From assembly GCA_017546125.1 (NCBI GenBank), contig JAFYXO010000025.1:1-38997 (forward strand): 38,997 bases of DNA, given 5' to 3'. A program made the position numbers and the translations under genes. This DNA comes from Bacteroidales bacterium. Lineage in GTDB: Bacteria; Bacteroidota; Bacteroidia; Bacteroidales; UBA932. This document shows positions 25,337 through 33,135 of this stretch, piece by piece; positions within the stretch are counted from its first letter, which is position 1; each line of letters starts with the position of its first letter. Below the pieces are notes generated by a model that did no database searches, was not told the origin of the DNA, and saw nothing but the letters and a program-made list of their open reading frames with translations.

Positions 25337-28011
25337 GAAGGTGGGTTCTGACAATATTGGCGATCGTCTCTTCCTGCGCCCTTTTCGGACAGAGCGACAG
25401 GATAAACCTCTATAGGGCATCCATGGACTCTGTGGTAAGGATGATGGAGCGTAGAGGTTATGGAGATATATACTTCGTGGAGGATACTGCTAAGCGTCCG
25501 CGTTTCACATTTGAGTGCTCTGAGACAGATTTTCTGAAGGTGGTACAGTCGGAGATCTACAAGGCCGGATACTCCATATCCAAATATGGAGAGGATATCT
25601 TTATCCTCAAAGGTGCCGGTATCGCCACATCCCTACCTTTCTCCTATTTTGGAGGGAAGGGGAGACCGGAAGAGCAGAGCGGGGAGGCCATTATGGATGC
25701 ACTCAGTCAGGGGAATCAGGTGGCTACTTTCCAGAACAAAGTTTATGAGATAGGACGCAAGGACAGAGTCTCAAAAGATCCTATCTATCTGAGTGGAGTG
25801 GTGAAAGATGTGAAGACAGGTGAGCCTATTATGGGTGTCTCTGTCTATAACGAAGAGAACAAATCGTATGCATCTACCGATGAATACGGATTCTACAAAA
25901 TCCTCCTCCCTCCTGGAGAGCATAAAGTGAAGCTGAGTGGCTTCTCGCTTGAGGATGTGGCACTCAATGTGGAGATTTATGAGTCTGGAGAGCTGGATGT
26001 GATGATGTCCGAGAAGGTTCTCTCCCTAAAAGGTGCAATGGTCTCTGCAGAGACTGTAGACAACAGGAAGAGCAATAAGATGGGTGTGGAACTCATCAGA
26101 ATATCGAGGGTCAAACAGGTCCCTACAGTCTTCGGTGAAGCCGACGTCCTGAAGATAGTCCTCACTTTGCCAGGTGTCAAATCTGTAGGGGAGGCCTCCA
26201 ACGGCTTTAATGTCAGGGGTGGCGCAGTGGACCAGAACCTTATCCTCTTCAATGAGGGTACGATCTATAACCCGTCGCACCTGTTTGGCCTCTTCTCCGC
26301 ATTCAATCCAGACGTGGTGAGCGATCTGGAGCTCTACAAAAGCTCCATCCCTGCACAATATGGCGGCAGAATATCTTCTGTCCTGGAGATTCGTGGTCGT
26401 GAAGGAAACAGCAAGGAGTTTACCGGATCGGCAGGTATCGGTCTCCTCACTACTCACGCCCATGTGGAGGGTCCAATATCCCCATCCACCACATTTATCC
26501 TGGGTGGCAGAACCACATACTCGAACTGGATACTCAATCTCCTTCCTGAGGAAAGCAACTATGCAAACGGTAAGGCCAATTTCTACGATATCAACGGCTC
26601 TGTAACCCAGAAAATAGGGAGGAAGAACACATTGACAGCTTCGGCCTACTATTCACAGGATGGTTTTGAGTTCGGTGTGGATGCCCAAAGGCACAAATAC
26701 AACAATCTCAACGCTTCACTCAAATGGAGATCTATCTTCAGTGATGAGCACCAGATGGTGGCATCGGTCGGATATGACCGTTACGGTTATGATTCCTACA
26801 CCCTCCCCGGCATTATGGAAACGGAGGGTAATCCTTTCGGATCGGTAATGAGATTCGGTATAGACCAGGGCTTCGCCAAAGTCCACTTCCAGACCAATCT
26901 CTCTTCTGACCATAAGTTGAGCTACGGATTGAATACAATATTCTACAATGTGAACCCCGGATGTATCGAACCAACAGCACCCGATTCATCATACGTGACC
27001 CCACATTATCTGGATATTGATCAGGGTATCGAGACAGCTTTGTATGTGTCGGACACTTGGGATATTACAGACAGGTTCTCTACAGACTTGGGTATCAGAT
27101 ATTCATCTTTCTTCGCTCTGAAGCCGTTCAAGTATTATGGCGGACCTGAATTCAGGGTGTCGGGAAAATACCTCATCAACGATATTTTCACCGTCAAAGG
27201 TGGTTTCAACAGTATGAGGCAGTATATCCACATGCTCTCGAATACATCGACCGCATCACCTACCGACACATGGAAACTGAGTGATGAGAATATCAAACCT
27301 CAGTCGGGATGGCAAGCTGCTGCTGCACTATATGCAAATCTCTTCGAAAATCAAGTGGAGGCCTCTTTTGAAGCCTATTACAAGAGGATGAAGAACTATC
27401 TTGATTATGCAGATGGAGCTGTACTGACCATGAATCCGAATATCTCTGACGATGTGGTCCCTGTATTTGGTAAAGCCTGGGGTCTGGAGTTTATGATGAA
27501 GAAGCCTCTGGGCAAACTGAATGGTTGGGTAAGCTACACATACTCTCGCACACATCTGAAGGAGATGGAAGACAGGGGTAATCAGAGTATCAACAGGGGT
27601 GAGTGGTATCCGGCCATTTATGACAAACCTCACGATATCAAGCTGGTAGGTAACTATAAATTTACCCACAGGTTCAGCCTTTCGCTCAATCTCGACTACT
27701 CTACCGGAAGACCTATCACGGTACCTGTCTCTACCTACTATTATGGTGGTGCTATGAGACTTGAGTATTCGGACAGGAACACATACAGAATCCCCGATTA
27801 TTTCAGGATGGATGCCGCTATAAACATTGAGCCGAGCCACTATCTGAAGAAGTTGACACACTTCTCCATCACATTGGGTGTTTACAATGTGACAGGGAGA
27901 AAGAACGCTTATTCGGTCTTCTTCCAGACAGAGGGGGATCAGATTATAGGCAAGAAGCTGACAATATACGGCTGCCAGATACCATATATCAACATTAACA
28001 TGAAATTCTAA
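25333..28011 (+). CDS. TonB-dependent outer-membrane receptor with STN-like domain, module 1
   Basis: 892 residues. Signal peptide about 1-20 (ALFGQ). Residues about 24-95 resemble a secretin/TonB short N-terminal (STN) domain ending DIFILKG. About 152-230 is a carboxypeptidase-regulatory-like beta domain (YLSGVVKDVKTGEPIMGVSV, STDEYGFYKI). About 245-360 is the plug: VGEASNGFNVRGGAVDQNLI and YGGRISSVLEIRGREGN. The remainder is a beta-barrel ending in Phe (NINMKF), the usual outer-membrane assembly signal. It imports or senses an unknown ligand using TonB energy. Followed by the DUF4249 lipoprotein with stop and start overlapping (TAATG). STN domains normally signal to FecR-type anti-sigma factors, none of which is in the window. 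The receptor at 33132 is a close paralogue. Confidence 0.92.
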   Translation: MRRWVLTILAIVSSCALFGQSDRINLYRASMDSVVRMMERRGYGDIYFVEDTAKRPRFTFECSETDFLKVVQSEIYKAGYSISKYGEDIFILKGAGIATSLPFSYFGGKGRPEEQSGEAIMDALSQGNQVATFQNKVYEIGRKDRVSKDPIYLSGVVKDVKTGEPIMGVSVYNEENKSYASTDEYGFYKILLPPGEHKVKLSGFSLEDVALNVEIYESGELDVMMSEKVLSLKGAMVSAETVDNRKSNKMGVELIRISRVKQVPTVFGEADVLKIVLTLPGVKSVGEASNGFNVRGGAVDQNLILFNEGTIYNPSHLFGLFSAFNPDVVSDLELYKSSIPAQYGGRISSVLEIRGREGNSKEFTGSAGIGLLTTHAHVEGPISPSTTFILGGRTTYSNWILNLLPEESNYANGKANFYDINGSVTQKIGRKNTLTASAYYSQDGFEFGVDAQRHKYNNLNASLKWRSIFSDEHQMVASVGYDRYGYDSYTLPGIMETEGNPFGSVMRFGIDQGFAKVHFQTNLSSDHKLSYGLNTIFYNVNPGCIEPTAPDSSYVTPHYLDIDQGIETALYVSDTWDITDRFSTDLGIRYSSFFALKPFKYYGGPEFRVSGKYLINDIFTVKGGFNSMRQYIHMLSNTSTASPTDTWKLSDENIKPQSGWQAAAALYANLFENQVEASFEAYYKRMKNYLDYADGAVLTMNPNISDDVVPVFGKAWGLEFMMKKPLGKLNGWVSYTYSRTHLKEMEDRGNQSINRGEWYPAIYDKPHDIKLVGNYKFTHRFSLSLNLDYSTGRPITVPVSTYYYGGAMRLEYSDRNTYRIPDYFRMDAAINIEPSHYLKKLTHFSITLGVYNVTGRKNAYSVFFQTEGDQIIGKKLTIYGCQIPYININMKF

Positions 28012-29171
28012 TGAGAAAGATCATATACATATTCATATCCATCATGACACTTATGGCGGTGTCGTGTGTCTATCCATACGAAGTGGAGTTGAAGGATGGT
28101 TCAAGCGGGACTGTGGTGATAGAGGGTGATATCCTTTGTGGAGAGATCTCCACATTCAAGGTGGCTTTGACCAATAGTGTATCAGATACCATATCCTCAT
28201 GGTTTGTTGTCCATGAACTCTATGTGGAGGGTGAAAATGGTGAGAAGCATTATGGCAGAGATTTGTTCAAAATCGGATATTATGAGGTGGACACGAGGAA
28301 TTTGAAGAAAGATGTGAAATACAGGTTTGTGGCAAAGATATCAAAGGATGTACAGTCGATATCGTATGCCAGAACATATTCCACCGATTTTATGCCTGTC
28401 CTTATAACACCCCCTATAGATTCCATATCGTATCAGGTATCTCCCGACAGCACATCGGTATCCATCAAGGTTACATCGCATGATGATACGCAGCCTGAAG
28501 GGTACTACAGATGGGACTATGTGGAGGACTGGGAGTTTACCTCATCACATATGGCCACTCACGAATATGACTATTACTCCAACAGTATCAGGGAGATCGA
28601 TTTTATGAATGAGAACAGGTACTACTGTTGGGGCAATAATGTCTCTGAAGATGTTCTGCTATATTCGACAGAGGATGTCGGGGCAAATTTTGCACCTCTT
28701 GTTACCCTCAGTAACATATCCTGCACAGACAGAAGGGTGCAGAGGCTCTATTGCATAACTGTGAAGCAATACTACATCTCCCAGGAGAGTTTCAGGTTCT
28801 GGGATGTGATCAGAAAGAATGAGAATCTTTCAGGAGAGATCTTCGCACCACAGCCGAGCAAACCACAAGGGAATATTGTCTGTGAGGAGAACAAAGATGA
28901 ATATGTTATCGGGTCGGTTTCCTGCTGTACCGTCTCGACTATGAGGAAATTCATTACAGGTGAGGAGTTTGGCATATACAAGGATCCCTTTGTCTGCAAT
29001 CCCAGGAGCCTGGATATGGGCCAGTGGCAGAATGCATATATGGATGGCTACGATGTGGTTACAGTATTGGAGGGGACTCCACCATATTTGTGGGCCAAAA
29101 AGGGGTGTGTGGACTGCAGATTGTATGGTAGCAAGGCCAAGCCGATTTTCTGGCCAACAAACAATAAATAG
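28011..29171 (+). CDS. DUF4249 lipoprotein, module 1
   Basis: 386 residues. Lipobox MAVSC with Cys19. The order VVIEGDI near the N-terminus, then YRWDYVEDWEF in the middle and CVDCRLYG plus FWP at the C-terminus matches DUF4249, a Bacteroidota lipoprotein family encoded beside TonB receptors with STN or regulatory domains. A surface or periplasmic ligand-capturing role is assumed by analogy with SusD-like partners but is not shown. Its start overlaps the TonB receptor stop by one base. Paralogue at 35798, with the same paired cysteines (SCC and CVDCR). Confidence 0.85.
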   Translation: MRKIIYIFISIMTLMAVSCVYPYEVELKDGSSGTVVIEGDILCGEISTFKVALTNSVSDTISSWFVVHELYVEGENGEKHYGRDLFKIGYYEVDTRNLKKDVKYRFVAKISKDVQSISYARTYSTDFMPVLITPPIDSISYQVSPDSTSVSIKVTSHDDTQPEGYYRWDYVEDWEFTSSHMATHEYDYYSNSIREIDFMNENRYYCWGNNVSEDVLLYSTEDVGANFAPLVTLSNISCTDRRVQRLYCITVKQYYISQESFRFWDVIRKNENLSGEIFAPQPSKPQGNIVCEENKDEYVIGSVSCCTVSTMRKFITGEEFGIYKDPFVCNPRSLDMGQWQNAYMDGYDVVTVLEGTPPYLWAKKGCVDCRLYGSKAKPIFWPTNNK

Positions 29172-29177
29172 ACGACT

Positions 29178-30851
29178 ATGAGAAAAGTGAAAAATATATT
29201 GCTGTTTATCCTCACGCTTCTCCCCATAGTGACTTTTGGGCAGAGCCGCAATGTGCACGAGAGGGTATATATATCCACCGACAAGGGGAGTTATGTCTCT
29301 GGAGAGGGTATAGGGTGTGCAGTGTACTGTTTCCAGCTTGAGGGTGGTAACCTCTCCCTATCAGGGTTGAGTTCGGTGGCGTATCTCGAATTGGTCTCTT
29401 CCCAGGGGGTGGTTCTTCAGGAGAAAGTGGCATTGGTAGAAGGAAGGGGTGGCGTAGTGTTGAGACTTTCACCGGATATCCCTACGGGCAATTACAAACT
29501 GGTGGTTTATACCAAGCAGAATCGCAATGAAGAGGGTTTCATCCCATATTCGAGAGATATCTCGATCTATAATACCCTGACAAATGCCAAGGTGGAGGGG
29601 AATGTTGAGGTGGTTGAAGGGGCGTTGGCTGCCTCCGGCGACAATACACCTCCACAGACAGACCTGATCTCGGTGGAGATCCCACAGAGCCATGGCACAG
29701 AAAGTCTCCCAGTAAAAATTGTGTCTCATACTGAAGAGAGTTTGTCCCTCAATGTCTCTGTTTATAGGAAAGATGCCCTTCAGCAGCTCCCTGTCGCTAC
29801 ATTCGGCGACTTCGTGGCTCAGGCAAAGAGTTCCAGTCCGGGCACTCTCACTTCCTGCTTCATCCCCGATTTTGAAGGGGAAACAGTGCAGTTCAAGTCT
29901 GATGCTGAGGGTAAGAATATGATCCTCTCTTTCCCTGGAGCCGGGAGCAATGTGTATATCTCTGGTGTGGAGAGTGGCGGTCTTGTAAGTTTTTATGCCG
30001 GGAGCATATACGGGGAGAAGCACGCCATGCTTCAGATTATGCCAGGATATGAAGAGAGATCCCACAAGACGGAGGCGATCTCACCCTTTATTGGAAAGTT
30101 TGATTTCTCATACCCTACACTATACCTGAGCGAGGAGTTGAATGGCGATTTGGTCTCCAGAGGTGTCTCTATGCAGGTGAACAGAAGGTTTGGTGCAGAT
30201 ACACTCACCATTCCCATTCCTCAGAGGGGTGATCCGTTCCTTGAGGAGCCCGACAAATCTTATCTGCTGGACGATTACACCAGATTCCATACCATGCATG
30301 AGGTGATTACCGAGTATGTTTCCAATGTCAGGATCAGGACACTCGATGGCAAGAAGAATTTCAGTGTTCTATTTAAGGATGCGTTGGGCAATGAGATGTT
30401 CTCAAGATTCGCCACTTTGGTCCTTTTGGATGGTATGCCTATTTTCAACCATGAGGATATCCTCAATTACGATCCTATGCTCGTGAAGCGTATCAGGATA
30501 TATGCACACTCGTACAGAATCTCCGATATCACTTATGAAGGGGTGATCTGTTTCGATACGTACAGGGGTGACATCCCATCTTTCCCGATGGACAGCACTG
30601 CTATGATGCTCTCATTCAAAGGTGCATTGTACCCTGAGTATATTTCGGGAGATTACCTGTCGGGACAGAGTGCAATTCCTGATTACCGACACACACTATA
30701 CTGGCACCCGCTTGTGACAATCGGTGGAGGAGATGCGTTTGAATTTGACTGCATCCTCCCTAAAACTCCAGGCCTCTTTGATGTGGTGATAGAGGGTGTG
30801 ACCGAGTCTGGTAAAGCTGTTTATTATAAAGATAGTATTGAATTGAGATGA
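29178..30851 (+). CDS. MG2-like / receptor-plug-like secreted protein, module 1
   Basis: 557 residues. Signal peptide about 1-22 (VTFGQ). About 25-135 resembles a macroglobulin MG2 domain, with ERVYISTDKGSYVSGEGI and DIPTGNYKLVVYT. The central part is unremarkable beta sequence. About 390-480 resembles a TonB receptor plug fragment, with LVLLDGMPIFNHEDIL and YEGVICFDTYRGD, but no barrel follows. Such proteins travel with TonB receptors in Bacteroidota; the role is unknown, perhaps a periplasmic or surface accessory. It lies 6 bp after the DUF4249 gene and overlaps the transporter gene by 4 bp. Confidence 0.75.
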   Translation: MRKVKNILLFILTLLPIVTFGQSRNVHERVYISTDKGSYVSGEGIGCAVYCFQLEGGNLSLSGLSSVAYLELVSSQGVVLQEKVALVEGRGGVVLRLSPDIPTGNYKLVVYTKQNRNEEGFIPYSRDISIYNTLTNAKVEGNVEVVEGALAASGDNTPPQTDLISVEIPQSHGTESLPVKIVSHTEESLSLNVSVYRKDALQQLPVATFGDFVAQAKSSSPGTLTSCFIPDFEGETVQFKSDAEGKNMILSFPGAGSNVYISGVESGGLVSFYAGSIYGEKHAMLQIMPGYEERSHKTEAISPFIGKFDFSYPTLYLSEELNGDLVSRGVSMQVNRRFGADTLTIPIPQRGDPFLEEPDKSYLLDDYTRFHTMHEVITEYVSNVRIRTLDGKKNFSVLFKDALGNEMFSRFATLVLLDGMPIFNHEDILNYDPMLVKRIRIYAHSYRISDITYEGVICFDTYRGDIPSFPMDSTAMMLSFKGALYPEYISGDYLSGQSAIPDYRHTLYWHPLVTIGGGDAFEFDCILPKTPGLFDVVIEGVTESGKAVYYKDSIELR

Positions 30852-32419
30852 AGAAGAGAGAATTTCCAAATACATATGTGATAATTTTCGCCATCATGGC
30901 CATCTGTGCCATAGCGACATGGTTTGTTCCAGGGGGAGAGTATGCCAAGGTGGGCGATGAACTGGTATATACCGAGGTGGAGTCTGTCCCCCAGACCTGG
31001 CAAATATTTGAAGCCCTCTATTCGGGGTTTGCAAAGCAGGCGGGCATTATTGTGTTTATCCTCGTTATCGGAGGTGCCTTCTGGATTGTGAATGCATCCA
31101 AATCGATAGATATGGGGATTATCTCCTTCCTGGGGGCGACCAAAAAGCTTGAAAGGTCCCCATTGCTCAAGAAAATTGGGGTCAATAATATTGTTATCTC
31201 ACTTATAATCATCCTTTTCTCCCTGTTTGGCGGAGTGTTCGGAATGAGCGAGGAAACCCTCGCTTTCGTAGTGGTGCTCGTTCCCCTTGCCATCTCGATG
31301 GGGTATGACTCCATTGTCGGGGTGTGCATGGTCTATGTGGCGGCCCACGTGGGTTTTGCCGGTGCATTCCTGAACCCTTTCACTGTGGGTGTGGCGCAGA
31401 ATATGGCAGATCTTCCGATGTTCTCCGGTATGGGTTACAGGCTCTTCTGCTGGGCATTGCTTACCGCAATACTTATCGCAGTGGTGCTGATATATGCAGC
31501 TCGCATCAAAAAGGATCCCACCAGATCATTGGTATATGATAGTGACAAATACTGGAGGGACAAGGTGAGTGAGGAGGGTGCCCGGGTGGAGTACGAGCGC
31601 AACCGCTCGTCTGTCGTTGCGTTTGTATTGGCCATGGCCGCAGTGGTGGCATTCACCATTGCTTACTCCGGCGATTGCAGCATCAAGGTGGGTGAGAGTG
31701 AGTTTGCAGCGGTGTGGCTGTTGCCTGCAGCTGCTGCCCTTTTTGCAGTGGTGTCGCTCATTGCCTTAAGGAGGTCTTACCATTTCTTCATCCTTACCCT
31801 CTTGGGCTTTACCATTGTCTATCTGATAATCGGAGTGCTCGCTTTCGGCTGGTATATAGGTGAAATATCTGCATTGTTCCTCGCTTTCGGAATCCTATGC
31901 GGTATCGCTATAGGGCTGTCGCCCAATAATATAGTGAAGGAGTTCCTCAATGGTGCGAAGGATATAATGTCTGCAGCGCTGGTGGTGGGCTTTGCTGCCG
32001 GTATCATTATAATTCTGGAAGATGGGCGTATTATAGATTCTATCCTCCATTCGATGGAGTCAGGCTTGGGTGAATCGGGGCAGATGGCCTCATTGTCCCT
32101 GATGTACGGTATTCAGACGATGATAAATTTCCTTATCCCGTCCGCTACCGCCAAGGCGGCAATCACTATCCCCATCATGGCACCATTCTCGGATCTGATA
32201 GATTTGTCGCGCCAGGCTATGGTGATGGCGTTCCAGTTTGGTGACGGCTTTACCAATATGATTACCCCGACATCCGGTGTTCTGATAGCTGCACTTGGAA
32301 TGGCAAAAATCCCCTACACCAAATGGGTCAAATGGGTGTGGAAGTTTATCCTTTTACTGATAGTTGTTGGTTTTTTGCTCCTTATTCCTACAGTGTATTT
32401 GAATTTGTCGGGTTTTTAG
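30848..32419 (+). CDS. YfcC family transporter
   Basis: 523 residues with about 12 hydrophobic segments. Opens KREFPNTYVIIFAIMAICAIATWFVPGGEY in pieces typical of the YfcC/DcuC-like C4-dicarboxylate superfamily. Conserved blocks include GGVFGMSEETLAF, AAHVGFAGAFLNPF and the re-entrant-like NFLIPSATAKAAI and TNMITPTSGVLIA near the C-terminus. YfcC members are often annotated as putative basic amino-acid antiporters, but the substrate is unproved. It sits between the two receptor modules with a 4-bp overlap before it and a 17-bp gap after it, so it belongs to the same operon and may handle what both modules import. Confidence 0.85.
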   Translation: MKKREFPNTYVIIFAIMAICAIATWFVPGGEYAKVGDELVYTEVESVPQTWQIFEALYSGFAKQAGIIVFILVIGGAFWIVNASKSIDMGIISFLGATKKLERSPLLKKIGVNNIVISLIIILFSLFGGVFGMSEETLAFVVVLVPLAISMGYDSIVGVCMVYVAAHVGFAGAFLNPFTVGVAQNMADLPMFSGMGYRLFCWALLTAILIAVVLIYAARIKKDPTRSLVYDSDKYWRDKVSEEGARVEYERNRSSVVAFVLAMAAVVAFTIAYSGDCSIKVGESEFAAVWLLPAAAALFAVVSLIALRRSYHFFILTLLGFTIVYLIIGVLAFGWYIGEISALFLAFGILCGIAIGLSPNNIVKEFLNGAKDIMSAALVVGFAAGIIIILEDGRIIDSILHSMESGLGESGQMASLSLMYGIQTMINFLIPSATAKAAITIPIMAPFSDLIDLSRQAMVMAFQFGDGFTNMITPTSGVLIAALGMAKIPYTKWVKWVWKFILLLIVVGFLLLIPTVYLNLSGF

Positions 32420-32436
32420 ATATTTTTGCCCCCCTT

Positions 32437-33135
32437 ATGAGAATACTTATTTATTTCTATATTATTGTCTTACCCCTGCTATGCCTGCCATTTGTGGATA
32501 TGAAGGGGCAGGAGTCCGATTTGAACTCCTATATGAAGAGTGTGGAGGGCAACTCATTGCTCTATAGGGGGAAGATAGAGAAGCACTACAGCTTCAAATA
32601 CAAAGGGACATATTTTGCATACCAGGAGGAGTATGTGGAGGGTAAAGTTTATTATAACCAGAAACTCTATACCGGTGTGTTGCTAAATCTCAACTCTTTT
32701 ACCGATGAACTCTCTGTTAGATTGTCAGAGGGGCACCTCCCTGTCTTGTTAGAGAAGAATCTTGTGGACTATTTCTCTTTAGGTGAGAGGAACTTTGTCA
32801 ATGTGAGGGATGGTAAGAAGTTCGGGGTCGATTCGGGCTTCTATGAGGTGCTGACAGAAGGAGAGGAGAGGCTTTTGAAGAGGATCAGGAAGGAGTACAA
32901 GGAGAATCTTGTGGCATCCGGGCAGGATTCAAAAATCGAGAAGGTTTTTGATGCTATGATTGACCACTATATTGTCAAAGGTGACAAGTGGGTGAAGGTG
33001 ACAGGAAAGGGTACATTTGTGAAGTGGTGTCCTGAGAGGAAAAAGGAGATAAATGCCATCTTCAGAGATGCTGGCCGTGCTGAGAGAAATGAGAAGGACA
33101 GATTGTATAAACGTATGATGGAGGCGACAAGATGA
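32437..33135 (+). CDS. Small secreted protein, module 2 (unknown function)
   Basis: 232 residues from ATG 32437. The open frame goes back to 32323, but that part is inside the YfcC gene; ATG 32437 gives a signal peptide (MRILIYFYIIVLPLLCLPF). The mature protein repeats the layout of the module 1 protein: LLYRGKIEKHY, KGTYFAYQEEY, YNQKLYTGVLLNLN, FVNVRDGKKF and GFYEVLTEGEERLLKR. Differences are a longer lysine-rich C-terminus. A TATTTTTG at 32421-32428 fits the -7 consensus but would leave almost no leader, so it is not called a promoter. Overlaps the next receptor by 4 bp. Confidence 0.75.
   Translation: MRILIYFYIIVLPLLCLPFVDMKGQESDLNSYMKSVEGNSLLYRGKIEKHYSFKYKGTYFAYQEEYVEGKVYYNQKLYTGVLLNLNSFTDELSVRLSEGHLPVLLEKNLVDYFSLGERNFVNVRDGKKFGVDSGFYEVLTEGEERLLKRIRKEYKENLVASGQDSKIEKVFDAMIDHYIVKGDKWVKVTGKGTFVKWCPERKKEINAIFRDAGRAERNEKDRLYKRMMEATR

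Noticed and set aside
32421-32428. TATTTTTG as an internal promoter for module 2
   Set aside because: It fits the -7 consensus but the ATG is only 8 bp beyond the box. Tight gene spacing argues for read-through from 24679.
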